NCBI RefSeq assembly: GCF_024494385.1
Contig: NZ_JAEVLT010000041.1
Location: 1-37,914 of the forward strand
Length of the DNA: 37,914 nucleotides
DNA from: Bacillus sp. EB600
GTDB taxonomy: Bacteria; Bacillota; Bacilli; Bacillales; Cytobacillaceae
Direction of reading: 5' to 3'
Shown here piece by piece: positions 6,829 through 16,301 of this stretch (the first letter of the stretch is position 1; each line of letters opens with the position of its first letter). Below the pieces are notes generated by a model. It was not told where the DNA came from. It saw only the letters and a program-made list of their open reading frames with translations, and made no database searches. The translations under genes and the position numbers were made by a program.

Positions 6829-7851
6829 CTATTTTCCCATTTCCCCCTGTACAGAACTGGCTACTTCAATCAATTCATCCTTCGTTAATTTCTTCGAGGC
6901 AATCATATAATCAACACCATCCTGAGACCAGCTAAGCGAATGGTCGGTAAGCGCACCAATGGTGAATCCCAAATCAACCGGTTGTCCTTCAACAAAGGTT
7001 GAAGTAGCAGGTGATACCGATGCTGGCTTTACTGATAACCTTTCTTGAACCAGCGTAAACGGTTTATCCCCATCATAGGTTAAAACAACTCTTTTTCCAT
7101 CCTCTATCTTTACATTCTTTTCTTCCTTTAAATTCGTTCCTGTTATTTGGGCGGTCGGATATTTAACGATAAAGGAGTTATCCTTCACTTTTGCCATGGC
7201 AGGAAGACCAAGCTGGGCCCGTGTCATATTTTTATTCATATCAAAATCATTTTTGTCAAAGCTGGCATTAAATTTTGTATTGGAAAACTCAACGGTTACA
7301 AGAGCATTTCGGTCAGGATCCATTACCTTAACCATCGCAGGAGATAGGTCATTTTTATTTAACTTAATTTCTTGGAATGGGAGCATCTTATTGTTTTGAT
7401 AGCGTGTTTTTGTTTCGAATACATAATAATCCTTGGTCGCGGAAAACTTGGCATCCTTATCTTCAAGGATATCTTTAATTAATGATTCATACAGATAAGC
7501 CTGGCTGCTATTTTGCGGCCAATCACTTTGGAAGCGAAAACTTTTATTAAGGGCAGGCGTTAAAACAAATACTCCTTCATCGTTTCGGAGAATCATTTGG
7601 CTCTGGTCTTTTGCGGCATTTTTCAAATTAACTCGATAATAGGTAGGGTCTTTATGCCAAATTTCAACGTTGTACACCTGAGAGTCTTCACCCATTTTCA
7701 ACGTCATTTTAGCGTTTACTTTATAACCCGAGAGTTTGTCAAGTTTACTATTCAACGCTTTCACCACATCATCCTGTGATTTGGTTCCACAGGCAGCCAG
7801 GACAAAAATGACCATCAGCCCGGTAAAGATCAGCAATAATTTTTTCCTCAT
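6829..7851 (-). CDS. ydcC: YdcC-type lipoprotein, LolA-like fold
   Basis: 340 aa. A signal peptide (MRKKLLLIFTGLMVIFVLA) ends in lipobox LAAC, so the mature protein is lipid-anchored outside the membrane. The remainder is beta-rich and resembles outer-membrane lipoprotein carrier (LolA/YdcC) proteins; in B. subtilis ydcC is a sporulation-associated gene at the same place between acpS and alr. The ATG at 7851 is preferred because AAGGGG lies 8 nt upstream; an ATG eight codons earlier has no ribosome binding site. Its exact ligand is unknown. Confidence 0.85.
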   Translation of the reverse strand: MRKKLLLIFTGLMVIFVLAACGTKSQDDVVKALNSKLDKLSGYKVNAKMTLKMGEDSQVYNVEIWHKDPTYYRVNLKNAAKDQSQMILRNDEGVFVLTPALNKSFRFQSDWPQNSSQAYLYESLIKDILEDKDAKFSATKDYYVFETKTRYQNNKMLPFQEIKLNKNDLSPAMVKVMDPDRNALVTVEFSNTKFNASFDKNDFDMNKNMTRAQLGLPAMAKVKDNSFIVKYPTAQITGTNLKEEKNVKIEDGKRVVLTYDGDKPFTLVQERLSVKPASVSPATSTFVEGQPVDLGFTIGALTDHSLSWSQDGVDYMIASKKLTKDELIEVASSVQGEMGK

Positions 7852-8072
7852 TCTTTCAACCCCTTCTTGTCTCATTTCAGTTGATTTTGAGAAGAGAAAA
7901 GGCAGGGTTCAGGCTTTGATGAAGACAGATTATTTGCTGGGATTAGAGTAGAAGAAAATTTGTTTTCCATGGTATCATAGCTGACCTTGTCTCTCCTAGT
8001 TCCCTATGAATATATGAGACAACCATTTCAATTATGACATGAGGTTGGTAATCAACTCCATTCCTCAGAGCT

Positions 8073-8423
8073 TTAATTTTGTTCTATAATCACTTGAGCA
8101 ATAGCATATTCCCTGCTATGTGAGATCGAAAGATGGGATTGGAGCTCCGGTCTTAAAATAAACGGCTTCCCCATACTATCGGTAGCAATCTCTATATCCT
8201 GGAAGGAGAGCTGTTTCCCTATTCCCGTTCCAGTTGCTTTTGAGAATGCTTCCTTCGCAGCATATCTCCCGGCAAGGAATTCTGCTTTTCTTTGGCCGGA
8301 TAACGTTTTAAATATTTCGATCTCGCTTGGGCACAAAACCCGTTCAATAAACCTTGGCTGCCGGTTAATAATTTCTTGAACGCGCGGCAGTTCGATGATA
8401 TCAATTCCAATTCCTTTAATCAT
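8073..8423 (-). CDS. acpS: holo-[acyl-carrier-protein] synthase
   Basis: 116 aa. Transfers 4'-phosphopantetheine from CoA to acyl carrier protein. The metal-binding residues are Asp8 in GIGIDIIEL and Glu58 in AAKEAFSKA, both conserved, and the C-terminal SISHSREYAIAQV matches the family. AAGGATG lies at normal distance before the ATG. Upstream, 8424-8796 carries a dispersed repeat and no gene. Confidence 0.95.
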   Translation of the reverse strand: MIKGIGIDIIELPRVQEIINRQPRFIERVLCPSEIEIFKTLSGQRKAEFLAGRYAAKEAFSKATGTGIGKQLSFQDIEIATDSMGKPFILRPELQSHLSISHSREYAIAQVIIEQN

Positions 8424-8491
8424 TTGATTACATCCTTCTATTTAAAATACTTTTTGCATAATAGTGTATCAGACAGCCATTCGGGTAAAAA

Positions 8492-8742
8492 GAAAAGCGG
8501 AAGCGTCCGTTTATCGACGTATGGACTGGAGCCCATCGACTGAGATAAGGCGAACCTTCAATCAGCGAATGTTTTTCTCGCTGATTGTTAGTTGAGCCAA
8601 CCGAGTTTTTACGGGCAGTTGAGGATCTACTGCCCTTTAATACGCGGCAAAGGAAACACGAAGCGCGTTAGCGCATTCGTGCTTGACTTATCGTAGGGGG
8701 GTGGGCGAAGTACACTAGTCGCTGGGCGCTGTAGCTAGACAG
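8492..8742 (+). repeat. dispersed intergenic repeat, copy A (long form)
   Basis: About 250 bp starting GAAAAGCGGAAGCG and ending GGGCGCTGTAGCTAGACAG, with GAAGTACACTAGTCGCTGGGCG before the end. The same ends occur, inverted or shortened, at 19.41, 21.38 and 24.34 kb. It fills the gap between acpS and the rhomboid gene. I recall very similar elements scattered through Bacillaceae genomes; no coding sequence is visible in it. Confidence 0.7.
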
Positions 8743-8796
8743 TAATCAAAGTTCATAGATATAAATTCTGTTACATGAGCACTAGGGAGGTTTATT

Positions 8797-9525
8797 ATGT
8801 TTACAAGGACAGAAAACTTACGGGAGTTTCTTCGCTTTTATCCGATCGTTTCCTTTATTATTGCCATCCATATTCTATTATATCTCTTTACGATTTTACC
8901 TTTCTTTCCAAACCAATGGTTTTATGAAACTTTTTCAGGTGTTAATTTATACATTATGGAAGGAGAGCTATGGAGGCTTATTACACCAACCTTTTTGCAT
9001 AGTGGTTTTTCCCATATGCTCTTTAATAGTTTTGCGCTTGTTTTGTTCGGTCCAGCACTTGAGCGGATGCTTGGGGCTGCTAGGTTCTTATTTGTCTACC
9101 TAGCTTCCGGTATTATTGCGAATGTCGCAACTTTACTGCTGGAGCCTTTGACGTTTATCCATGTCGGCTCAAGCGGTGCTATTTTTGGGCTATTCGGCTA
9201 TTATATTTCGATTATTATTTTTCAAAAAAGTTGGTTATCCAGAGAAACTTCACAAATCATTTTAACTATTTGTGCGATTAGTCTCATTATGACCTTTTTA
9301 CAGCCCAATATAAATATAACTGCCCATTTATTTGGTCTGCTTGGAGGATTATTACTTGGCAGCATTCCCTATTTTAATAAAAAGGATTGGAATGATTCTA
9401 TACTTGAGGCGGGAAACTGGGCCGGACGGAGCAGACAAAGATTTTTAAACCAATCCCCTTTACGGGTGATTTTTTGGGGTATTGTTATCCTTTTTTCCTT
9501 GATTGGTTTTTGGGCACAGAGATAA
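8797..9525 (+). CDS. ydcA: rhomboid-family intramembrane serine protease
   Basis: 242 aa with about six to seven membrane segments. The catalytic serine sits in HVGSSGAIFG (Ser126) and the catalytic histidine in ITAHLFGLLGG (His177). The HSGFSHMLFN motif (His68, His73, Asn77) of the oxyanion/structural region is present. It corresponds by position and family to B. subtilis YdcA. The ATG follows AGGGAGG by 6 nt. The substrate is unknown. It is convergent with ydbT across a tandem-repeat array. Confidence 0.88.
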   Translation: MFTRTENLREFLRFYPIVSFIIAIHILLYLFTILPFFPNQWFYETFSGVNLYIMEGELWRLITPTFLHSGFSHMLFNSFALVLFGPALERMLGAARFLFVYLASGIIANVATLLLEPLTFIHVGSSGAIFGLFGYYISIIIFQKSWLSRETSQIILTICAISLIMTFLQPNINITAHLFGLLGGLLLGSIPYFNKKDWNDSILEAGNWAGRSRQRFLNQSPLRVIFWGIVILFSLIGFWAQR

Positions 9526-9537
9526 GTAGAATATTAT

Positions 9538-9846
9538 GGACAAAACTAGGTCTTCTTATAGCAAAATTGTCCGTCATAACCTCAATGACGGACAAAATCT
9601 AGACTTCAGATAACCAAATTGTCCTTCATTACCTCGATGACGGACAAAATCCGGGCTTCCGATAGCAGAATTGGCCTTCATTACCTCGATGACGGACAAA
9701 ATCCGGGCTTCCGATAGCAGAATCGTCCTTCATTACCTCGATGACGGACAAAATCTGGGCTTCCGATAGCAGAATTGGCCTTCATTACCTCGATGACGGA
9801 CAAAATCTAGACTTCCAATAGCAGAATCGTCCTTCATAACCTCAAT
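9538..9846 (+). repeat. 52-bp tandem repeat array with inverted-repeat units
   Basis: Five units start exactly 52 bp apart (9587, 9639, 9691, 9743, 9795), plus a partial unit at 9538-9586 and a decayed one after 9846. The unit begins GACGGACAAAATC and ends TCATTACCTCGAT. The central units are nearly identical; the outer ones are more diverged. Each junction is an inverted repeat (ATTGTCCGTCAT, 7-nt loop, ATGACGGACAAAAT at 9566-9598), so the transcript would form a chain of hairpins. No ORF spans it. Confidence 0.9.
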
Positions 9847-9887
9847 ATTCAAAACTAGCCCCTGCAAATGAATAATTTCACCCATGG

Positions 9888-11327
9888 TTATTTATTCGAA
9901 TACCAGGAATAAATCTCTTCTACTTCACCAACAGCTAAATCTTTCACCTTTCCCCCCGCACCGCCTAGTCCTGACTTTACAAATGCTTCAATTGTCGCCA
10001 ATTGATTTCTCCGTTGAAAGTAGCTTTCTCGAACGTCAAGGCTTTGAATCCGATTTTTTTTCATATAAATAGTGCTGCGACTAAGCGTCCTGTAGCGAAA
10101 ACTTAGTTGCAAATTTTCGAGATTCCAACCCGAATCACGGTATTTCAAAAAAGTCCACAGAGTGACCGCTGCAAAGAGGATAAGAGAGAAAAATCCCCAA
10201 ACTTTAAAAAACAATAGGGAGGCAATTACAATTGGCACAGTCCAATACCAACCGCGGAGCATGTACCTTAGCATCGCTTTTTTGGGTACGGGATTAAAAT
10301 AACTAACGAGCTTATAATCCGTTAAATACGGACTTACTATTTGTGAGATTTGATTATGTTTTATGATCGGGATCAGCATGACCCTTGATCCTTCTTTATA
10401 CTCAACCGAGCCGCCAGCACTTTCAATATATACAGTGGCATAGCCAAGCAGCTGCCGAAATACATTTTCACTGATTCGCACCACCTGAATCCGCTTTAAG
10501 GGAAACGTCATTTGCCGTTTTTCTAGTAAACCCTGAGTAATAATCAAATCATGATCTGTTTTATTGACAGTAAAATTAGCATACTTCAGCATCATCCCCA
10601 AAAAAGCAATAACCCATAGGACAAGAAATCCAATGAACACCATGATCACAACAAAAAGAATCCTGTTCGTAGCTAATTTTTCTGCATTTCCAAACAGTTT
10701 TTGATAAGGAATAAAATTATCAAATTGTGACAAAGTGGCGATGATCCCTGAAATAACCACACCTACTCCGCCAGAGGTGATGGAAAGAAGCAGTAATTGA
10801 AAAGCAGTAATTTTATAAATTGGTATGCTTTCTGAATTTTTAGGAACCGGTTCCACTGTCAAATGGCCTGATTTTTTAGCCATTATAAAAAAATCCTGGA
10901 TAAACTGGGCATCTTTTTTGGTGATTGCTGATAAAACAGCTTCGGATTCCTCCAATGGGTTCCCTCCTGCTGTCTCAATTTGGACCTTGACAAGACCATA
11001 TATTCGTTGCAATACTCCCTCAGTAACATCAATGCTTTGAATCCGTTCGAATGGAATGTAGCGCTTCTTGCAAATGAAAATACCATTCTCAATCCGCAGT
11101 TCTTTTTCATCCAACTGATATGTATGCTTGAACCAGGATAATATAGATCCTATTAAAAGAAAAAGAAGGACAGCTGAAGCCGAAATGATGGAAATCCATA
11201 TTCCTCCATTTCCTCCACGACCAAGAAATACAATTGCAAAGAGTGGAAATAGTGTGTTTTTTATCCTTTTTGTGATATTGAGAACAATTGCAATTGGATG
11301 AAGTCTTTTAGGTTCAAACATCTTCAT
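9888..11327 (-). CDS. ydbT: YdbT, PH-domain (bPH2/DUF304) membrane protein
   Basis: 479 aa with paired hydrophobic segments near residues 20-65, 170-250 and 365-395. Each pair is followed by a bacterial PH-like module that starts with the pattern Y..DE.EL.IE.GIF....RYIPFERIQSIDV, repeated three times (around 75-145, 255-335, 405-470). B. subtilis YdbS and YdbT form the same pair and confer resistance to antimicrobial compounds of B. velezensis. The start overlaps the end of ydbS by 14 nt, implying translational coupling. Confidence 0.88.
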   Translation of the reverse strand: MKMFEPKRLHPIAIVLNITKRIKNTLFPLFAIVFLGRGGNGGIWISIISASAVLLFLLIGSILSWFKHTYQLDEKELRIENGIFICKKRYIPFERIQSIDVTEGVLQRIYGLVKVQIETAGGNPLEESEAVLSAITKKDAQFIQDFFIMAKKSGHLTVEPVPKNSESIPIYKITAFQLLLLSITSGGVGVVISGIIATLSQFDNFIPYQKLFGNAEKLATNRILFVVIMVFIGFLVLWVIAFLGMMLKYANFTVNKTDHDLIITQGLLEKRQMTFPLKRIQVVRISENVFRQLLGYATVYIESAGGSVEYKEGSRVMLIPIIKHNQISQIVSPYLTDYKLVSYFNPVPKKAMLRYMLRGWYWTVPIVIASLLFFKVWGFFSLILFAAVTLWTFLKYRDSGWNLENLQLSFRYRTLSRSTIYMKKNRIQSLDVRESYFQRRNQLATIEAFVKSGLGGAGGKVKDLAVGEVEEIYSWYSNK

Positions 11328-11793
11328 CCGCCACCCTTGCTAATTTTGAAATAAACATTCTTAATTCTTCAGCCTCATCCTCTTCTAGTGCCGGAATTTC
11401 ATGTATTGTAGCAGCAGTATGAACAATAACAGATGCTAATTTGTACTTTCTCAGGATGGGCCCTTGAACGGTATCAACATGCTGGACCCGAACCATTGGC
11501 ACAAGAGTGCGAACCTTAATAAAGAGACCGTGTTGAAGTTCAATTTCCTGCTCACGGACGTCATATCTCCACCGCTTCCATCTTAATAGCGGAAGGAAGA
11601 ATACGCTCAAGTATGTATAAATGAGTTCTATTACCAGGATGACCGCTGAAATCCAGAGTGGCCAACGAAAGAAATGAACAAAAAAAATAACAGTGAAGGT
11701 TAAAACCCAACCAATTGCCATTTTGATGATTCCCGTAATGCGCCAAACCTTTAAGGCTTGTCCGGAAATCCTTTTCCGCGGTTCCAAGTTCAT
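11314..11793 (-). CDS. ydbS: YdbS, single PH-domain (bPH2) membrane protein
   Basis: 159 aa, two membrane helices (about 25-65) followed by one bPH2 module (WRYDVREQEIELQHGLFIKVRTLVPMVRVQHVD). The start at 11793 is set by GGAGGTG 4-5 nt upstream; the reading frame stays open for another 50 codons, but that extension is not membrane-protein-like and lacks a ribosome site. It forms an overlapping operon with ydbT. Confidence 0.9.
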   Translation of the reverse strand: MNLEPRKRISGQALKVWRITGIIKMAIGWVLTFTVIFFVHFFRWPLWISAVILVIELIYTYLSVFFLPLLRWKRWRYDVREQEIELQHGLFIKVRTLVPMVRVQHVDTVQGPILRKYKLASVIVHTAATIHEIPALEEDEAEELRMFISKLARVADEDV

Positions 11794-11965
11794 AGCACCT
11801 CCAAAAGTTTTATTATTAAATATGGATAAATAAGAAGTAGTAGCATAAATAATCCAATCCCTATTTATATGTATAATTCGTTTAGAAATATGTAGAATCC
11901 TTTTTAAACCTGTAGGATTTTTCCGAAAGCCTGAGGATATCATACACCAAAATGTATTCTTTAGA

Positions 11966-12928
11966 TTATTCCATTTTAAAACTGGACTTGTCGATTATGT
12001 CTACCCCCTCTTTTGTTTGCATATCTGCCATCAGTCGAAAAAGGGCAGCATCCTTTTGTTTAGCTTCAATCATGCAATAGATTTCCGGGACTGTTCCTTT
12101 TATTTGGTTAAGAAAGCTTAGAAACATGTCTGAATCTACATAATCCGCATGAGCTCTAAACTCTTTTTCTGAGCGCGGGCTTGAAATATGCATTTTAATT
12201 GGCAATCTGGATTGCTTCCAAGTGGTAACAACCCGCTCCCAATCCTTTTCCCAGTCATGCTCATGATTAGCTAAGTGATGGTGATAATCGAACACCATGG
12301 GAATCCCTAACTTTTCACATAGGTATAACGTTTCATTCATGGTAAACGTGGTATCGTCATTTTCCAGCATAATCATTCTTTGAATCGTTTGAGGAACATA
12401 GGCCCAATTATGAATGAAGGTCTCTAGAGCCTTTTCTTTGTCCTCATATCCGCCCCCAACGTGGAGAACACAGCGATGCTCAGTGTCAATCTCCATCCCT
12501 TTAAGAAGTCTTTCATGCATCGATAACGTGATTAAAGAATTCTTGAACGTATCTTTCTGCGGGCTATTAAGAACAACAAAATGGTCAGGGTGAAAGTCAA
12601 TTCGTGCTGGATGTGTATGAATATAATCCGCCAGCTTTTTTAAAGGGTCCTCTAACGGCTTAAGATAATTCCAATCCGGCAGTTCTGCGTGGTTAGCTAG
12701 TGGAATAAGTCTTGAACTTAATCGAAAAAAATGAACTTGATTGGCTTCATTATGCTTTAAAAGCCGCAAGCAATGTTCTAAATTAGAGGAAGCAATCCGC
12801 TCAAGCTTCCGAATCGCAGCATCCTGATCTCTTAGCTTCTGAAATTGTGCAAAGGTCATCGTTTGGGAAGGGGAACAATTTTGAAGTTCCACGCTCATAG
12901 CAACATATCCAAGCCTTACAATCGTCAT
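11966..12928 (-). CDS. uvsE: UV damage endonuclease UvsE
   Basis: 320 aa, the family length. A TIM-barrel endonuclease that nicks 5' of UV photoproducts in an alternative excision repair route. Typical features are the N-terminal IVRLGYVAMS, the HPARIDFHPDHFVVLNSP metal/DNA region, LHVGGGYEDKEKAL and FDYHHHLANHE. The ribosome site AAGGAGG lies 7 nt before the ATG. In B. subtilis uvsE (ywjD) is elsewhere, so it is an insertion in the cshA-ydbS junction here. It has no clear terminator before ydbS. Confidence 0.92.
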   Translation of the reverse strand: MTIVRLGYVAMSVELQNCSPSQTMTFAQFQKLRDQDAAIRKLERIASSNLEHCLRLLKHNEANQVHFFRLSSRLIPLANHAELPDWNYLKPLEDPLKKLADYIHTHPARIDFHPDHFVVLNSPQKDTFKNSLITLSMHERLLKGMEIDTEHRCVLHVGGGYEDKEKALETFIHNWAYVPQTIQRMIMLENDDTTFTMNETLYLCEKLGIPMVFDYHHHLANHEHDWEKDWERVVTTWKQSRLPIKMHISSPRSEKEFRAHADYVDSDMFLSFLNQIKGTVPEIYCMIEAKQKDAALFRLMADMQTKEGVDIIDKSSFKME

Positions 12929-12989
12929 TGGAATTCCTCCTTAGGCATATTACCAATAACATTCCCCTTAGAAGTAGAATTGAGCAAAA

Positions 12990-13019
12990 AAAAGTACATG
13001 GATCATATCATCCATGCAC
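12990..13019 (-). terminator. terminator of cshA
   Basis: A 10-bp stem GTGCATGGAT / ATCCATGTAC (one G-T pair) on the minus strand followed by eight T, about 15 nt beyond the cshA stop. Confidence 0.85.
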
Positions 13020-13034
13020 TGCTTTTTAAGTTTA

Positions 13035-14507
13035 TTAATGATTATAGCTTCTAGGTTTGCCTGCTCCGCGTTTTTCACCTGAGCGAGGCTTCATAGGTCC
13101 CTTGTTACGACGGGAATCATGACTTCTTGTTTCATTGTTTCTTCTGCCGCGATCCTGTGGTTTACGGTCTCTTCTTCCTACTTGAGGTTGCTCTTCCGTT
13201 AGCTTAATCGGTGTTGAATCCGGTTCTTTGGTAAGCAATTTTAGGACAGCAGCAACAATGACTGATGGATCATAATTTTCAAGCAGTTCTTCAGCAGCAG
13301 CTTTGTAATAATCTAAATTATTTGCTTCAATTGTTGAAACAATTTTATCAACAGCTAATTTTTGCTGACCTTCTATTGCTTCAGCCAAGGTCGGTGTCTT
13401 CATTCTCTCCATTTTGTGTCTAGTTGTTTTTTCCACAACTGCAAGATACGACTTTTCCCGTGGAGTTATAAAGGTTAAGGCAACGCCAGCTTTTCCGGCG
13501 CGTCCTGTTCGGCCAATACGGTGAACATAGCTTTCTGGGTCCTGAGGAATGTCAAAATTATAAACATGTGTTACACCTGAGATATCCAGACCTCTTGCCG
13601 CAACATCAGTTGCCACTAAAACATCAATCGAACCTTCTTTGAATTTACGAAGGACAGACATACGCTTTGCCTGGCTCAAATCACCATGAATACCTTCTGC
13701 TGCGTAGCCTCTGAGATTTAATGCTTCCGCTAACTCATCAACGCGGCGCTTTGTCCGTCCAAAAATAATCGCCAATTCTGGTGCTTGAATATCTAGAAGC
13801 CGAGTCAAAACATCAAATTTATTCTTTTCTTGTACTTCCAAATAATATTGGTCAATTAAAGAAACTGTCATTTCCTTTGTTTTAACGCGAACGATTTGTG
13901 GATCCTTCATGAATCTTTCTGCCATCCTCTGGATTGCCGCAGGCATAGTCGCAGAGAAAAGCAATGTTTGTCGTTCTGTTGGAATTTTAGCTAGAATTGC
14001 TTCAATATCTTCAATAAAGCCCATGTTGAGCATTTCATCCGCTTCATCAAGGATTGCCGTATGAACATGGTCAAGACGGAGTGTTTTTCGATTAATGTGG
14101 TCCAAAACGCGTCCAGGTGTTCCAACAATAATATGTGGATGTTTTTTTAATGACCTGATTTGGCGCTGAATGTCCTGTCCTCCATAAATTGGAAGAACTC
14201 GTACTTTTTTACCCGAGCCAATTTTATAAAGCTCTTCTGAAACCTGAATGGCAAGTTCACGAGTCGGGGCAATAATAATTCCCTGAATATCATCCACATT
14301 CAAGTCAACCTTTTCAACCAATGGAATACCAAATGCAGCAGTTTTACCCGTTCCTGTTTGAGCCTGACCGATTAGGTCTTTATTTTGCAAACTTAACGGA
14401 ATCGTTTCTGCCTGAATTGGAGTAGCTTCTTCGAAGCCCATTTGGAGGACGGCCTTTAACGTCGCGGGACTGATACCTAATTCTTGAAACTTTGTCAATT
14501 TTTTCAT
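13035..14507 (-). CDS. cshA: DEAD-box RNA helicase CshA
   Basis: 490 aa. All helicase motifs are visible: Q motif FQELGIS...GFEEATPIQ, Walker A AQTGTGKT (49-56), DEAD (154-157), SAT near 185, ARGLD and HRIGRTGRAG. A basic, Arg/Gly/Asn-rich tail (about 430-490) is typical of degradosome-associated CshA. It unwinds RNA and takes part in mRNA turnover and ribosome assembly. The ATG lies very close to AAGGAG; a TTG three codons in gives better spacing and is a possible alternative start. Confidence 0.95.
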   Translation of the reverse strand: MKKLTKFQELGISPATLKAVLQMGFEEATPIQAETIPLSLQNKDLIGQAQTGTGKTAAFGIPLVEKVDLNVDDIQGIIIAPTRELAIQVSEELYKIGSGKKVRVLPIYGGQDIQRQIRSLKKHPHIIVGTPGRVLDHINRKTLRLDHVHTAILDEADEMLNMGFIEDIEAILAKIPTERQTLLFSATMPAAIQRMAERFMKDPQIVRVKTKEMTVSLIDQYYLEVQEKNKFDVLTRLLDIQAPELAIIFGRTKRRVDELAEALNLRGYAAEGIHGDLSQAKRMSVLRKFKEGSIDVLVATDVAARGLDISGVTHVYNFDIPQDPESYVHRIGRTGRAGKAGVALTFITPREKSYLAVVEKTTRHKMERMKTPTLAEAIEGQQKLAVDKIVSTIEANNLDYYKAAAEELLENYDPSVIVAAVLKLLTKEPDSTPIKLTEEQPQVGRRDRKPQDRGRRNNETRSHDSRRNKGPMKPRSGEKRGAGKPRSYNH

Positions 14508-14849
14508 TCTCCTTCATCTATTTCAAAATATATTTTATTTTATGCTAAAAGTTTCTGTCACTCATACTTTTTATAAATTACCTAATTTAAGTATTCTAAC
14601 ACTATTTTAGCAAAAAAAAGACATTCCTCCAAAGGAGTATGCCCTAATTTTTTCACACTCTAGACATGTTGACTACAATCTTAGCACTATACCTTCTAAA
14701 TTGCAATTAATCAGTGACATCGTGATAGATCTTGTTTATTACAAGCAAATGGAAAAAGGGCACTTTCTCCTTGAACTTGCAAATATGAGGTTGTTTCTCT
14801 TATTTTTCTTTTATAATGTTAAATTCATTCATAACACTCAAAAAAATTA
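14508..14849. other. AT-rich intergenic region between cshA and murF
   Basis: No gene is supported. It holds an imperfect minus-strand hairpin followed by eight T at about 14612-14643 (CATACTCC / GGAGGAATG), a probable murF terminator, and on the other side of it sequence that must contain the cshA promoter; no clear -35/-10 pair was found. Confidence 0.5.
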
Positions 14850-16226
14850 TTATTTTTGTAAGGAAGCAACAATTTCCTCTAGCTTCATTCCTCTTGAAGC
14901 CTTCACAAGAACCAACGTTTTATTATCTATATGATTGACTAATTCATTAACAAGCTCTTGTTTTTCTGTAAAAGCAAACACCTTGTCCGTGCCTAAGGAC
15001 TTCCGTGCACCATTTGCGATCTCAAGCCCTAATTGACCATATGTAAACAGCACATCTATTTTTTCTGGATTTAGTCCTTCGCCAATTTGAAGGTGGTATT
15101 GCTTTTCTTGTGGGCCTAATTCAAGCATATCCCCAAGAACAAGAATCTTCTTCTCATAGCCCATAAGGTTCGATACAAGTTCAATAGCAGCAATCATGGA
15201 AGTCGGACTTGCATTATAAGCATCGTTAATTATTTTTTCGCCGCGCTTCCCTTCAACAAGCTCCATTCTCATATTGGTTAGTTTTACGTTTTTCAGTCCA
15301 TCAGCCATCTTCTCAAATGGGACTGAAAAATAATTGGCAATCGACATTGCCGCCAGAGCATTTAATATATTATGGGTTCCTAATACAGGCAGTTCGAAGC
15401 TTTGCGCGGACAAATTAATTTTAAACTTGCTTCCTTGATTGGATTGTATAATCTCCGTTGGGTAGATTGTATTGGTTTCACTTCTTCCAAACGTTTGGAC
15501 CTGGATATTGCCTTTGTACTGGTTAATTCTCTCCATCAACAATGGCTCATCTCCATGCAAAACCGCTAGTCCGCCTTCTTTAAGGCCTTGCATAATTTCA
15601 AGCTTTGCCTCAGCAATTCCTTCTCTTGAACCTAGATCAAGTAAATGAGATTCACCAATATTCGTTATCACAACTGCATCAGGGCAGGCAAGCTTTGTCA
15701 ACCATTCAATTTCTCCCCTGCCGCTCATCCCCATTTCCAGCACGGCGACTTCGGTATCCTCGTTCAATCCCAATACTGTTAACGGAAGACCTATGTGATT
15801 GTTAAAATTCCCTTCAGTTTTTTGGACTTTATATTGAAGGGCTAGCAAGCAAGACGTCATGTCTTTTGTCGTTGTTTTCCCATTACTGCCGGTAATCCCG
15901 ACTACTCTAACCGGCAACTGTTCCCGATATTTTCTTGCAAGCTCTTGTAATGCCGTTAAGCAGTCTTCAACGATCAAGATAGGCAAATCATTAGGCGGAT
16001 TAGGAACATCCTTTTGCCAAAGGGCGGCAGCAGCTCCTTTACGAATGGATTCCACAACATATTTATGACCATCCGCATGTTCTCCTTTAAAAGGAATAAA
16101 CAGATTACCTTTTTCAATCTTGCGCGAATCAATCGAAACTCCTGTAATGTTTACTTCTAAGAATAGGGTAAGATCATTCTGTACAGGTATCATCTCCGAT
16201 ATCTGCTTTAACGTTCGCTTTATCAT
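14850..16226 (-). CDS. murF: UDP-N-acetylmuramoyl-tripeptide--D-alanyl-D-alanine ligase
   Basis: 458 aa. Adds D-Ala-D-Ala to the UDP-MurNAc-tripeptide in the cytoplasm, the last soluble step of wall precursor synthesis. The ATP P-loop GITGSNGKTTTK lies near residues 110-121, and the central NNHIGLPLTVLG, LEMGMSGRGEI and INDAYNASPTSM motifs are Mur-ligase typical. The start at 16226 (MIKRTLKQ) is preferred over an ATG six codons upstream because AAGGGG lies 4-5 nt before it. It follows ddl by about 75 nt; the two products act in sequence. Confidence 0.95.
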   Translation of the reverse strand: MIKRTLKQISEMIPVQNDLTLFLEVNITGVSIDSRKIEKGNLFIPFKGEHADGHKYVVESIRKGAAAALWQKDVPNPPNDLPILIVEDCLTALQELARKYREQLPVRVVGITGSNGKTTTKDMTSCLLALQYKVQKTEGNFNNHIGLPLTVLGLNEDTEVAVLEMGMSGRGEIEWLTKLACPDAVVITNIGESHLLDLGSREGIAEAKLEIMQGLKEGGLAVLHGDEPLLMERINQYKGNIQVQTFGRSETNTIYPTEIIQSNQGSKFKINLSAQSFELPVLGTHNILNALAAMSIANYFSVPFEKMADGLKNVKLTNMRMELVEGKRGEKIINDAYNASPTSMIAAIELVSNLMGYEKKILVLGDMLELGPQEKQYHLQIGEGLNPEKIDVLFTYGQLGLEIANGARKSLGTDKVFAFTEKQELVNELVNHIDNKTLVLVKASRGMKLEEIVASLQK

Positions 16227-16301
16227 TTTTCCCCTTCTCTCCATGTATTGGTATAAAGATAAAATTAGGCGACACGGCTTTAATGCCGTGTCCTCTGTTG
16301 T

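Noticed and set aside
9538..9846. Tandem array considered as a CRISPR
   Set aside because: The whole 52-bp unit is conserved; there are no unique spacers between short constant repeats, and no cas genes nearby.
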